DNA of 64,000 bases, taken from contig NC_087074.1 of the NCBI RefSeq assembly GCF_026151205.1, positions 992,001 to 1,056,000 on the forward strand, written 5' to 3'. Below the pieces are notes generated by a model. That model had not been told where the DNA came from. It saw only the letters and a program-made list of their open reading frames with translations, and searched no databases. Below, piece after piece: positions 1-10,851 of the stretch. Every line of letters begins with the position of its first letter. Positions within the stretch are counted from its first letter, which is position 1. The stretch comes from Bolinopsis microptera. Taxonomy: Eukaryota > Ctenophora > Tentaculata > Lobata > Bolinopsidae. The position numbers were made by a program, and so were the translations under genes.

Positions 1-1560
1 TAAAAAAAAATGGAATCTGAATGGGAAAAATTTTTGGGGGCGAAACGCCGTTTTGCAAAAAAATTTGGGTAATTTAAGCCCTGGCCCCCGGAAAAATACA
101 GGGGGGGCCCAAAAATCATGTGCAAACGTTGGGGGGTTTTAAAAGCTCAGTCACTGGTGCCCCAAATTTTTAATACTTCCCCCTGGTATGACTTTTGTAC
201 CACCAAATGGTTTTGAGGGAAAATTTTTCAATCGAAAAATATTCCCCGTTCCTTTTTTTCAAATGGAGGGTTTATTTTCAATTTATTTGATGTTTGGATG
301 TCGGTCAACTAAAAAGTTTTTTGAAATTTTGTTTGGCCATTCCCAATTACGTTTGCCTGAAAGAATTTTGAACTTTTAGCTTCTCAGATTTACCGGAAAA
401 AAGCATAAACGATTTATTCATAAAGGAAAGGGTTTAGGTGATTGGTTTTCCCCAAAACCCCGGGTAAGGTGACCCCCTTAAAACCCCGTTTTAAAAAATT
501 TTGGAATTTTTTTTAAGGGGGCCCCAAATTTAAGGTTTTCGTGCCCCGGTTTTCCAAATCACCCATCCCAAATTTTTTTAACGAGATACACAAAATGGGG
601 TTTTTAACTTCGTCAATTTTTAACCCACTTTCTTTTTTTACTTTTAGTAGGTTTGGCTGGGGTCGCCTTTAGGAAAAAAAATCAAAGTACTCCCCCCATC
701 ACTCCCCAGGGGGCTTTTTGTAAAACCATTCCCGAGTGAGTTTGTTAGTACGGTGTTTCCTTTAGTCGGAGGTGTGTCGGGGGTTCTTTTTAAAATTTAG
801 CCCCCCGACGATTTTAAAAAAGGGCAAAGTTTGAGATTGGGGAAATTTATTTTTTTTGGGGAAAAAGTTTTTACAGCGGCCGCTTTCACTCCCAAAGAGT
901 TTCAAGTGGTTGCCACAGAACGCTGTGATTTTTTGTTTTAGTGCTGGTACAGTAGCTTTTATTCCTGTCGGGGGGGGGTTTTTGAAACCATGCCCCAAAA
1001 TATTTGGGCCCCGGCCATTGGTATTTTCCCTGTGGATTTAAGATTTAAACCCTTTTTCGACGTCTCTGCAAGATTTGATATTTAGTTTTTGGGAGAATTT
1101 TCCCCGTAGCTAAAAACCCCTGCCTCCGGGTTTAAAGGGGGGTAAATTTTCGTTGAACGGGTTTTCTAACCCCTAGTCCCTTGGGCTTGGCTATTCCAAA
1201 AGGGGGAGCCAAAATTTTTAGCTTTCCCCCGCCCCCTTTTTTTAAGGGGTAGCAAGAAAAAATTTTTATCTAACTTTAAGACGTAAGAACCCGGATGACT
1301 AGTGCTTTCTGATTGGGGTCAATTTTTGGATGTGGGGAGTCCAAAAAGCCCGTCGTTTTATAAAAAACCCCCAAGTCCCTGCCCGTTTCGGTGGCCCAAA
1401 TTTTTTTGACCGGGGTAAAAGGGGTAAAGACAAAATATTTTTAAAAGGCAGATTTCGAAACAGAAGAGGGAAATTTTTGAGCGAAAAATTAAAGGGGCTC
1501 AAAATTTTGGGTTCATTTAGCTGCCCAAAAATTTTCTTCCCACCCCGGCCCCCGACATTG
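1..1560. other. Low-quality contig end, not interpretable
   Basis: This stretch differs from everything after it. Runs of 4 to 8 identical bases (G, C, A, T) are far more common here, open frames in all directions are short, and none resembles a protein. The texture changes abruptly at about 1560, where recognisable LINE coding sequence starts. The simplest reading is homopolymer inflation in poorly supported sequence at a contig end. The 3' part of the adjacent LINE would be expected here and may be present in corrupted form. Short open frames here should not be annotated. Confidence 0.7.
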
Positions 1561-2031
1561 AAGAGGTTCTTCTTGTAGCGATGCTTTGGTGGCCAAGTCC
1601 AATATTATACGAAGAGTTTAGTGTCATCAGCAAATATCTTTCCAAGAGAGGTAAGCAGTGCGACCAATTGGTCATCGATGTAGAGAATGAACAGAATCGG
1701 TCCCACAGCACTGTACCTTGTGGCACTCCACTTATCACCAGCTGGAAGGATGACTTAGTTCCTTCAACGACCACTGTCTGGAGACGGTTTGTTAGGAATT
1801 CGCTTAACCACTGGAGCATGTTCCATGAATTCCGTAACGTTTTGCTTTTGCCAAGTAGTATGTTGTGATCCACCTTATCGAACGCCTTGGCGTATCGAGG
1901 TATATGACATCTACTTCTTCGCACTGTTCAGGCTTTTCAATATGGTATCTACCTGGTCTAAGAGTTGAGTAGGCAGCTCCTATTTTGCGAAATCCATGTT
2001 GATGCGGTGAAAGAAGATTAATCGCTTCCAT
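1517..2031 (-). pseudogene. LINE ORF2, reverse transcriptase part (frameshifted)
   Basis: Two overlapping minus-strand frames together show reverse transcriptase landmarks in the right order: HQHGFRK (fingers), then KAFDKVDHNILL with the first catalytic Asp, then SGVPQGTVLWDRF (the conserved GVPQG block). A third frame at about 1632-1655 encodes FADDTKLFV, the catalytic F/YADD box. The blocks lie in different frames, so at least three indels are present. The thumb and any 3' part would lie in the corrupted stretch below 1560. The domain assignment is secure; the element cannot encode a working enzyme as written. Confidence 0.8.
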
Positions 2032-2039
2032 ATGTCGAC

Positions 2040-2660
2040 AAGGTTGATTCGTATCACTCTTTCGAAGAATCTTGATGATATGCGATGTTATAGAAAACAG
2101 GGCGGTAGTTGGCAGCTCTGTGCGGTCACCCTTCTTGTAGACAGGGCGTAACTAAAACTGCGTTTTCATGCTAGGAGGGATTACCCTCCAGTTTCAAAAA
2201 GAATCTTGCCAGAGTAGAAATATGGGCTCGGACAAATGTCTCTCTACATTTGGTCAGGATCCTAGCAGGGATATCACCATCAGGGGTCGATGAATACGGG
2301 CCCGTTCCTTGATGGCTTCTGAGATATCGTTAACTGAGAATTGCATTTGATCGAGTTCCTTAACTGGCACAGGGTTCAATCCCAGCAAGGCCTTTCCTCG
2401 ATGTGGGCTTCATTTGGGTCACTAATTACTTTCACATATTGGGCCTGGAGGAGCTCGGCCTTTTCCTTGGGGTCAGTGTGCAGTCGACCTTCTCTATCTC
2501 TGATGGGGGAGACAGAAGATTTGACTTTCGCATACTTCTTTTGCGTAGCTGTAGAAGTAACGTGGAATTTGTCTTTATGGTAGTGACAGCTTTAGCCTCG
2601 CGTTCGTTGAGCTCGTTGATGATCAGCCTCACTTATTTCAAATGCAAGAGGTCCACTTCA
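2040..2660 (-). pseudogene. LINE ORF2, linker between endonuclease and RT (broken)
   Basis: In minus-strand frames this region holds a stretch ending in LHTDPKEKAELLQAQY near 2500-2440. This is the motif that commonly sits just before the RT fingers in CR1/L2/Jockey-type LINEs. It is followed by a VNDISEAI-like and a LSEPI-like segment (about 2340-2220). Stops and frame changes separate these pieces. The region joins the endonuclease and RT fragments and has no other reading. Confidence 0.6.
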
Positions 2661-2663
2661 TTT

Positions 2664-3680
2664 CTAAGCTTTGCAAGGACGGGGGGACGTAGGGTTTCTT
2701 GAGTAATGGCATTCATGCGGGCGTTGATCTTCCTCTTTTTCCTTTAAGCGTATACTTTTTACGACAATGCTGGTTCTGTGCACTGGGGAAGCACCTGGCT
2801 TATTATTGTACGGGGAATTGAGGAGAGTGACCTGGAGCACAGTCAAACGGATGAGTTCCAAGAAATTACTCCCATTCTCATCGTCTTCACAGAGTCTTTT
2901 AAGTTCCTTCCAATCTATTGTTGTTAGAAGTTCATTAATAGCTTCAAAGTCAGCGTTGTGATAATTTACTGCTCGAAAAGAGTCTTTATCTACAACTTCA
3001 GTTGAGGTTTGCTTGGGGCTGAGGGGGTTGTGACCTAGTAAAAGCTCAACAAGTCTATGATCAGACAGCTGGGTCTCACACACGTTCGTCTCGATTACGT
3101 CTTGGGGCTTGTTGGTGAGTATCAAATCAATAATGTTGCTATCTCTAGTAGGTTCATGAATCATTTGACTGAGAAAGTTCTTGTTCATGAAGTCGAGTAG
3201 GCCTGAGCAGGCTCTTTGATTCGATTGGGTTTGGCCGGCGAGGACATTTGAATACTCCCAGTCTATATTGGGGAGATTAAAGTCTCCCATTATGTAGAGG
3301 TCCGGTGTTCTGTTATCGGAGGTGAGGGCGTCTAGTTTCTTTTGAACTAGGTCCAGAGTTCCTTTGAAAGATTCAGTTGGAGCGTCCGGTGGGCGGTAAA
3401 TAACTACAGCTAATGTATTCATTGAGTCTATGAAACAGTAAAGCATGCTGCAGTATTTGTCACTATTACTAAAACAGTCTGAAAATAATAGTGACTCCTC
3501 AATGTAGAGCACACATCCACCACCCTTTCGAAAAGGGCGATCAGTCCTTACAGAGTTGTATCCCTCTATCTTGATCTGTGCATCACTAATATATGGTTTT
3601 TAGCCACGACTCCGTGATAGCAAGAAATGGGGGTGGTGGGGGATTCTTTGTCGTGGAGCATATGATCTCTGATGACGGGT
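2664..3680 (-). pseudogene. LINE ORF2, APE-type endonuclease part
   Basis: The main open frame, 3512-2664 (282 residues), carries the C-terminal half of an apurinic/apyrimidinic-type endonuclease. It contains VVIYRPPDAP, then GDFNLPNIDW with the catalytic Asp and Asn, then the IIDLILTN block and the terminal SDHRLVE with the catalytic His. The N-terminal part is upstream in a shifted frame at about 3660-3515 (LAITESWL and RTDRPFRKGGG blocks), so there is a frameshift near 3595. In LINEs this enzyme nicks the genomic target. The residues listed are directly visible and the family assignment is firm. Confidence 0.85.
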
Positions 3681-3729
3681 ATTTTCCACTTGACAGTACT
3701 AGTGGCGGCAGGTGAGATTGATCTGGCAT

Positions 3730-4059
3730 TTAGTAGCAAGATCCTGCATAATTGGGATGAAGGCCCATTTGATGCGGTAGTTGAAATGGCTGCATTGGTG
3801 CAGTCATTGGGAATGGGGGTCGGACTTGTCCTTGAGGTGGAGGGGCTTGGAGTTGGCTTTGGGAGGATGGTTGGCGTGATCTTGACTGGGTTTCTTGTAT
3901 TAATGTCGGGATTTCGTCCCGAAGCTTCATGAGCTTTGAGTCCATTTCGGATATAATTCCGTTCTTAAGGTTTTCCAGAAGTTTCTCTAAAAAAGCACCG
4001 TCTCTTTCTCTTTCAGAGTAACTATCCTTGCGTGTTCTAGCCTGTTTCCAGTTATCCAC
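3730..4059 (-). pseudogene. LINE ORF1 C-terminal region in a shifted frame
   Basis: This 109-residue frame overlaps the 3' end of ORF1 in another frame. It begins with a charged, heptad-like helical stretch (about residues 1-55) that could form a coiled coil, followed by a Gln/Pro-rich tail. It is best read as the true C-terminus of ORF1, separated by a one-base indel near 4060-4075. The same DNA in the ORF1 frame gives unconvincing sequence. The frame relationship is seen directly; that it was once one protein is inferred. Confidence 0.5.
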
Positions 4060-5180
4060 AGTTGGCGGTATACTGTGTTTACTGAGTTTAGGCTGCCCAT
4101 TTTGTCGGGTTCAATGGAGCTTAGAGGTGGCCATTGTCCTCGGGCTTGGTTAAAGTCTGGTCTTCTTAGACCTCTTTGTTGTTGCGGCTGATGTTGCTGT
4201 TGTTGCAGGGGCTGGGACCTATCTATTCCTGCATTTGTGGCTCCAACAGTCTTTCTAGCAGTTCCTTTCAAGTGATGGAAGCCGCACTCTTTATGGAAAC
4301 AAGTTCGGGTAGCCACTGAGTTTCTGCACAGTTTTGGGTGAAAGAAGTTGCAATTTTCCCCTTTCTTGCAGCCTCTTTGTTTGTCGTCCCCAAAATCTGA
4401 GTAATATCGGCACCTTTTGGGATGCAGATATGGGCATCCTTTGCCATTTATCAGGCGTTTTCCAGTGAGGCCATGGTGGCATCTTCTCATGACATATTCT
4501 CTGCAGACCACACTCACAGTGTTAGTCTGTTCTTCGTTCAAGTTGTCGTCTCTATTCCTTCTAGGGCTCTCTCTATCCTCTTCTGAAGTGATATGTTCTT
4601 CTCCTTCCTCGTCATGTTCTTTGATAGGATCCAGAATACCTTCAGACGAGCTTTGAGAGCTTCTTGCCTTGGGGGGCTTTTGAGGGGGCTGTAGGGACAG
4701 GTCGTTTTTACGGTCGCACTCATAACAGAGCCACAATCCTTCAGGCGGGAAGAATCCCTTCTCGATTAGTTCTTTAAAAGCGGTCGCTTTTTCTTTCATC
4801 TTTTCACAATTGTGCGAACCCTGCATACAAAGCCGACATCTTAAGAGCGGTTGGACTGTCATATCGTTGTGGTATACAGTTGAGCAGGCATCACAATTGG
4901 TGTCGAACAGGGACTCGATCTTGAGTATCATTCGGTCACACAGAATCTCCTGGTTCTTGTACAGCTTCTTTTCAGCTTCACGTACTTTAAAACCTAATAG
5001 TTGGGCACAGGCTTCGAGAACAGGGGCATTGTGGGCTTTCATATTCTCTAAGTTTGTTTTGTAGGTAGCAGTGGCACTGTAAGAACACAATACTTTCTTG
5101 CTGGGTTCATCTGCAAGGTTTAGTAGGCTTCCAATCGCAATCTTTTTGCTTTCTGATTGTTTTTCCTTTAAGCCTGCCAT
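3987..5180 (-). CDS. LINE ORF1 with Cys/His cluster and CCCH zinc fingers
   Basis: A 397-residue frame starts at ATG 5180. An N-terminal helical stretch is followed at about residues 95-165 by a PHD-like cysteine cluster (CDACSTVYH, CRLCMQGSHNC, LWLCYEC). Next is an acidic Ser/Glu-rich linker (about 170-220). At about 225-310 there are three consecutive CCCH-like units (CREYVMRRCHHG...CPYLH, CRYYSDFG...CNFFH, CRNSVATRTCFHKECGFHH). A Gln-rich tract (about 325-340) precedes the end. CCCH fingers usually bind RNA, which suits a retroelement nucleic-acid-binding ORF1; that role is inferred. The last roughly 30 residues are probably in the wrong frame (see 3730-4059). Confidence 0.75.
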   Translation of the reverse strand: MAGLKEKQSESKKIAIGSLLNLADEPSKKVLCSYSATATYKTNLENMKAHNAPVLEACAQLLGFKVREAEKKLYKNQEILCDRMILKIESLFDTNCDACSTVYHNDMTVQPLLRCRLCMQGSHNCEKMKEKATAFKELIEKGFFPPEGLWLCYECDRKNDLSLQPPQKPPKARSSQSSSEGILDPIKEHDEEGEEHITSEEDRESPRRNRDDNLNEEQTNTVSVVCREYVMRRCHHGLTGKRLINGKGCPYLHPKRCRYYSDFGDDKQRGCKKGENCNFFHPKLCRNSVATRTCFHKECGFHHLKGTARKTVGATNAGIDRSQPLQQQQHQPQQQRGLRRPDFNQARGQWPPLSSIEPDKMGSLNSVNTVYRQLWITGNRLEHARIVTLKEKETVLF

Positions 5181-5617
5181 TTCAGTTCTTCAAAACAAGA
5201 TGATATATGTACAATAATCTATGTACCGTGGTCGTATGTAATGTAATGTACAATAAGCATGTACTTGGTAGCCGCTTATCAAATATTTTAAAAGATAAGA
5301 GAGCTCACTAATTGCTAACAAATGGAAAAATGCAATCTAAAAAAAATAAAAAAAAAAAAAAAAATCCGTTTTGCCTCATGTTTTCAGATCATACCTATGC
5401 AACATTTGATAATCTACCGTCTCTGAAAGAATTAGGCGTTCAGCATGTCCAGAGAAAACAATATAGGTGTTTTAATATTGAATGGGCGTGGTCTAAAATA
5501 TTCGAATTTTCAAATTTTGACGACGGAATCCTCGAACCAGTAAGTACAGTATGCCATCTGCAAAGCAACAGCTCTCAAATATAAAACACGGCGGAGGTAT
5601 AAGACCCAACGTTTGCA
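5181..5617. other. LINE 5' flank and A-rich tract; no gene seen
   Basis: The stretch contains the probable 5' leader of the LINE, an A-rich tract at about 5336-5365, and AT-rich sequence up to a mariner-like terminus. Short open frames here have no recognisable features. Confidence 0.5.
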
Positions 5618-5641
5618 CACTGACTTTTGCCCCACCCTGTA
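5618..5641 (-). mobile_element. Mariner-like terminal inverted repeat ending at a TA
   Basis: On the minus strand the sequence reads TACAGGGTGGGGCAAAAGTC, the style of Tc1/mariner element ends. It begins exactly at the TA where homology to the right duplication arm stops (right arm: ...ATTCAATCATA then GTATCC at about 55936). A mariner-type insertion at this TA explains the left boundary of the arm. I could not find the second terminus; it may have been removed or buried by the LINE. Confidence 0.45.
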
Positions 5642-5831
5642 TGATTGAATATCCATAAGGTAAGAGTATTTGGTCGGATTTCCCACGAGGATAAAGGCCA
5701 CAAGTACGAACAGGTAAAAGTAAATAGCTGAATTTTTGCCAATATCCATGTCCTTGGTACAAAGGTAAATGAACACTAATGCCGCAATGTCGGCACCACT
5801 TACCGCGATATTTTTCTTGGAATAAATTCAT
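5640..5831 (-). pseudogene. Broken left-arm copy of the small membrane-protein ORF
   Basis: This is the reverse-complement counterpart of 55743-55934. The hydrophobic core (IYFYLFVLVAFILVG) and the flanking CTKDMDIGKN are preserved. Near the start the sequence differs by a one-base frame change, and the native stop is lost because the reading frame continues into the mariner-like terminus at 5641. Confidence 0.35.
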
Positions 5832-6274
5832 GATTTATACATTTGTATATGTAATCACACCACTGTCACAAGAAAATGTGAGGGCTACCCCATCGGTTTA
5901 ACCCAAAATGTATAAGTGTCGACAAAGTTCATTTTCAACAAACACTGCAAGCTGACCCAAAACCCCACCACAACCAAAAGATCAAAGGATTCACAAAACC
6001 CAATCGTACGTGTGTTCGAGTCGCGAGATGGAGCAGGGTTGACGGCAGAGAGAGAGAGGGGGGATATCCACATCATCACCTCTGACACATCTCAAACTTT
6101 GGAAACATTCTTGGGAAAACACCTATATCTTGTTTGCAATAGGATCAGAACGTCGTACTTGCAAGCTTGCGAGCTAAATGTTTTAGTGTACTCAATACTT
6201 GACTCAATAGCCATTGTGTCACTATGCTCCAAGAGACTAACGTTACAAACATTCAGATTCGTGTCTGACAGAGC

Positions 6275-6335
6275 TATACTCTGCAGCACTCTGTATCACT
6301 CTGCAGCACTCTGTATCACTCTGTAGCACTCTGCA
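6275..6335. repeat. Short CACTCTGCAG/CACTCTGTAT repeat
   Basis: About six 10-bp units alternate between CACTCTGCAG and CACTCTGTAT. The array is also present in the right arm (about 55230-55290) with a different unit composition. Confidence 0.7.
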
Positions 6336-8343
6336 GCAATCGATTAGTCATGTTTTACTATCGAGATACAGTAAAACCCCGATTTACCGCGGAGGAACCA
6401 TTTCATTTCAGCGCCATTTAGGAAAAGGAAATGGCTGCGGTTAGTCATATTTTTCCATCCAGATATTTGGTAGAGTGAGCAAGAGCCTTTATCAGGCTGG
6501 TTATTATTATCAAACTTTACACAAATCTGAAATAGTTAACAATAAACATCCTAAAGATCTGATAAGATCGGTAAATTATTATTAAATGGCAATGAAATTA
6601 AAAACAAAAACATAGCAGGCTGGTTAATCTGAAAAAATGAAATACAAACAAGAAAATAAAAATAAAACCTTCCATTAAGCTAAAAGGGTCTTTTCGGCTT
6701 TATAGATGAAGAATTGAATAAGTAAATTTCAACGAAACTGAATTTAGCTATCCAACGATCGGACTATAAGTATACAGCTAAAGAATATTCAAGATGGTAT
6801 GTTACGACTAATGTCTGGCGAACATTAGTCCACCACATTATTGGAAATGGGATAACCAGCTTGATCTTTGTCACTGTGACGTATGGTATTCCATATATCC
6901 AGAGTTACCTAAAAATAATGCATAAAAGGATCCTGACTTGCTAGGAAATCACCCGTTATGTAAAACATTAAATATTCTTTTAGCTATGAAGTCCTGGGAT
7001 CAATGAAAACCACTTTAAACATATTATCAGTTATAGTCAATAACTACACTCTAAACCAACGATTCTACAAAGTAACTTGAAGATTAAGTTACTTCAGAAC
7101 TCTCTGTTCTAAAAAGAAGCTTCGACAACGCCCTAGAAGGATTGGGCCTTGCTTTAAGCGGCCTATCTGTCAATACTTGACGTATTCTATGACGCACTGC
7201 AGATGCCGTGATGAAGAAACTACCGCATCTTGGTCTCATTTAAAAGAAATATTAAATCAATAACATTTGAACGGCTAAGTAATGACAGTCGAGACTCCAG
7301 AGACAGATATATCTATATGAACTCATATTTTTCACTGCGATATTGTCCAATTACTACTTGCAAATGATAGCAATATGGAGCTTTTAGTGTAGCGGATACA
7401 ATTTTTCTGATGGTCGATAAGAAATTAGATTTCGGTAAGTATAATTTGAATAAATTGCTCCACAAGCTGTCCATTCATGATGATAATATAACGTTGAGCT
7501 CTAAGTTATGAAATAAAGCAGCAAGTTATAGCTAATAAACACGAGCTTCTTTTCGTATTTCAAAAGCAAACAAGTAGTGATATGGGTGATAATATGCTTT
7601 GACCGAGTTAACAATGTCTTCTTGTCGAGGTAACAACATGTCAGCTATTACGAGCACACAAGGAAAATGCAGTCTAGGTACTCAGTGTGTTCAGAAGCAG
7701 AAATAGAGGTAACCCTGCCTAACTATGCTGAATAGTGTGAATATCACTAATTGTTCATAGTTAGTCGGTTAACCGGTTAAGTGTGAGCATCAACCGACAG
7801 ATTACCGAACTGCCCCAGAAAAATGGCCACTGCTGAATATCCTCTAATGGATAGTCTGGTAGAGGAGTACCCTCAATACAAACTGATTCGGATCAGTCTT
7901 GTTCAAAGATACTTATCATTTTGAGATATCAACTTCCTACCTTGAGCGGCGTCTACAAAATAAAAGTCACCAAGAAGAAGAATAAAAGTCGACGCTGCAA
8001 CTGTGATGATCGTCTCCTTGCAACTATAAAATGTATGTTGTTATACTTCATCTTCTGTTATTTAGTATTTGTTTCATGGCCTGGTATATCTGTTGCTCAA
8101 AGCTGATTGACTGACCAAAGATTACGTGGTTTCCGATTGGTTGCTTAAAAGTAGAACTCATAAAGGCATGCAAGGGCCAGGGCCAGGATATATGACATGA
8201 AATTAGTTGGAACAATTCACTTGGCCAGCTTTAGAGTTGTGCCACATGACGATACATAGAGAGGGGGCCGTAATAAAATGAGAACGATCACATACCCTAA
8301 TCACATACACTAATATGACCCTGTATATATATATATTTATATA

Positions 8344-8374
8344 TTAGGACGCAATGAAACTACCGGACCACGAT
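8344..8374 (+). repeat. 30-bp inverted motif, left member (left arm)
   Basis: The motif GATGAAACTACCGGACCACG (here with CAATG in place of GATG) occurs in this orientation here and in reverse complement at 21850-21880. The matching pair in the right arm is at about 47852-47878 and 53013-53042. Both members sit in AT repeats and are preceded by a (T)AGGACG-type start, so they look like terminal inverted repeats of an older element of about 2.7 kb that is part of both arms. Confidence 0.5.
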
Positions 8375-9231
8375 ACCGACCAAACTAATATAATATGACC
8401 CTGTATATATGTAGGGTCTGAAAAACACGTTTATATCTCGAAGTTATTCGTAATTGTGCAGCGACCTGGAACATATTTTATTTTCATTTTATCCCACGTC
8501 CTGTTTGAAATACTCATAGAATATACCTGCAGGCAGCATTGTCATTAATTAGTCTCATGCACTCGATCAGTCTCAAGAGACCCACAATCTAGCTAGTGTC
8601 TGCTAGCAGGGCCAATACCTTAGCCAATGTTTAGATTCGTTACCAAACAGTGACTAGTTCGCTGTTGAGCTGTGTCTGCACTCTGCATGCAGATGGATTG
8701 ACTGTAATGTTTCTAAAACGTGGCCTAGTATGGTGATGTAGAATCTTCCATATATGAAGTAGAATAAACCGCTTCCTGTGATGCTGTAGACATCACAGAT
8801 AGTCGTCGAAGGAGCTCCCAATAATGAAGATCAGGTATTCTCAGATAATCGTTATTTTCTAGTGTAGCCAGGTTGTAAAAAGCTTATCATTTCCAACAAA
8901 TCGTAATTGTCGGATGATATGTCAAAGTCCCGCCATATAATAAAGCATGGCCAGGAAAACCACTTTCAATTTACACCTAACCTAAGGCACTCTTTATCAG
9001 GTCGAGAGCCGAGAAAATACACAGGGCTGGGATCATGGCTGTGAGGGGAGGTCACAACTTCTGATCCCTTTGGACTACTAGAGTACTAGTTAGAACCAAC
9101 ATTGGGTCAGTTACTTTTGTCATTCAATTTATGTCATTCAATTTATGTCATTACATAACGTTTAATTGTTGTTTCATGTAATTATGAGGTAAGATAATTC
9201 GATGATACCCTAAGAGTTTGACTGTAAAGCT

Positions 9232-9637
9232 CATAGTTGGTTCGTGCGCACTTAACGTACTTTTAAAACATAACGCACTTAACGTACGAAAAAACGTAAA
9301 TCGCACTTTTACCTACCCTCGCTGGGCCATTTGCAGTTTTTTCATTTTTGAATACACAGTTCAAAACATCAGACAGTGTTATTTCCAAGATTTCACATAA
9401 ACTGTCATTGGTGACTCTTACAGTAGCTATTTTTGGAATGCCAGTGTGCGTGTGCAGTGTTGCGGGCGTTGCCTCTGGACGTTATTCATGTGTTTTAATT
9501 GTTTGTGTCTACACTAGTCTACAGAAAATGCTGGTGAATTCAACGGTAAACGTACTTAAACGCACTTTTAACGCACGAAATAATTCAAACGCACTTTACG
9601 TACTTTTCCCGAAAAATTGACGCACGAACCAACTATG
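9232..9637. mobile_element. 406-bp MITE with perfect 8-bp target duplication
   Basis: The element begins CATAGTTGGTTCGTGCG and ends with the exact reverse complement of that 17-mer. GTAAAGCT flanks it at 9224-9231 and 9638-9645. The right arm of the inverted duplication has the uninterrupted site (one AGCTTTAC at 52157-52164), which proves insertion after the duplication. Just inside the ends are repeated CGCACTT and ACGTAC motifs. An 8-bp target duplication points to the hAT superfamily. It has no coding capacity. Confidence 0.92.
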
Positions 9638-10614
9638 GTAAAGCTGCCTCGTGGCTTCACTCTCATTACCATTTCATTAGGCGACAGTTTTTAAAATACC
9701 TGTGGTCAAATTTTATTGAAATCTGAATCTTGAAGTTTCAAATTGGACTCGTTTGTTCGGTTTAGAGCTGTTCTTCTTCAAAATCAAATCCTTTTTAACT
9801 AACTTATCGGACCTTATTTGGACGGACATTAAATGAACGGACATAACTATGAACGGAAATTAATATGAACGCTAGAAGGCACTCAAAACCATCAAAAATC
9901 CGAACTTTTTTCATTTTTTAAACGTTTTTTTATTCCAGAAAATGATATTTAAATCCATTTTTTATACAGTAAGGAAGAAAAGCAGTCGTTAAGCAGTAAA
10001 AATGTTAAAAGATGTGTACATGATCAGTATTTAATATCGCATATCATCTTCATCATAAATGGGTTTTCGTGCATGAAATAGTTCAACGTTAAAAAATTAA
10101 CCTTTAAAATTAACCAACGTTGGCCTATAAAACGTTTAAGAACTTTTCATTCACAATCTAAAATGAAATACAACGTTAAAACACTGTTCAATTTTAAACG
10201 TTGCTCATATCAATTGGTTCATCTTTTTGGGCGTTCGTGTAATGTTTTTTATCCCAGTTTCAACGTCTTTTCAGTTTCAACGAGTCAGCTAGAAACTTGA
10301 TCTCTATTTCCAGACTTTCATAATGATCATTAGGCTCACAACAGCTGGAATAAAATAAGTTAACCTTCTTTCTGGCTCACTTGTGGGCTGCTTCAGGCTA
10401 TACTATATATAACTGTCTAATTGAATAATTGGAAGAGAACGCCATCAGGCCTAGCTGAACCAAGCGGGGAGTTGATACACCTTTCACAAGCAAGAGCCAC
10501 TTTGGTCTACTTGCTGTGAGGTGTCTCAGCTACGCCTACATGGGTTGGGGGTCCCCCCCCCCCCTTTTCTTTTCTTTTTGGCTTTGCTGTTTGGTCTGCA
10601 CTGATCACCATTAT

Positions 10615-10851
10615 TTAGGACTCGACATGATTTAGTGTTTTACAGTGTGGGAGCTTGGGAGTAACTCTTAGAGGGAATATCTTCGATAAGATTTGCAAGG
10701 GTTTTGCTTGACCGTCCTTTTCCCACTGCGAGCTGATCATTCGCGAGGTGAAAATGAGCGCTGGGGACGATCTCTCTGAAATTTTACCTGTTGGTTCAGT
10801 GGACGATTTTAGCCACAGCGCCTTAAATTTAGCACGATCGTCCATAATCAC
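10615..10851 (-). CDS. Small ORF in TIR-A, unknown
   Basis: A 78-residue frame starts at ATG 10851. It is charged at the start (MDDRAKFKALWLKSS) and rich in Lys, Pro and Ser, with no recognised motif. The short TIR-A copy keeps only its 3' third, because the internal deletion begins at 10713. It could be a remnant of an element-encoded protein or chance. I assign no function. Confidence 0.2.
   Translation of the reverse strand: MIMDDRAKFKALWLKSSTEPTGKISERSSPALIFTSRMISSQWEKDGQAKPLQILSKIFPLRVTPKLPHCKTLNHVES

Larger units (their letters stand above)
1517..5310 (-). mobile_element. Decayed non-LTR retrotransposon (LINE, CR1/L2/Jockey-like)
   Basis: Reading the minus strand from high to low coordinates, the order is ORF1 with zinc-finger motifs (5180-3987, continuing in a second frame to 3730), an APE-type endonuclease (about 3680-2664), a linker (about 2660-2040) and a reverse transcriptase (about 2031-1517). 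This two-ORF order with an apurinic-like endonuclease is that of the CR1/L2/Rex/Jockey group of LINEs. Several frameshifts interrupt both ORFs, so the copy is dead or has sequence errors. The 3' end runs into the poor sequence before 1560. The exact 5' end is not defined; an A-rich tract lies at 5340-5365. Confidence 0.85.

Noticed and set aside
188-1578. Several open frames of 60-80 codons in the first 1.6 kb
   Set aside because: They lie in homopolymer-inflated sequence and show no domain or plausible codon pattern.
6005-6030. GTTCGAGTC, resembling a tRNA/SINE B box
   Set aside because: No A box or tRNA-like fold at the right distance; the single match is expected by chance.
7921-8106. 61-codon frame with a hydrophobic C-terminus, kept open in both arms (53275-53481)
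   Set aside because: No ATG at the start, no recognised family, and the arms are too similar for conservation to be informative.
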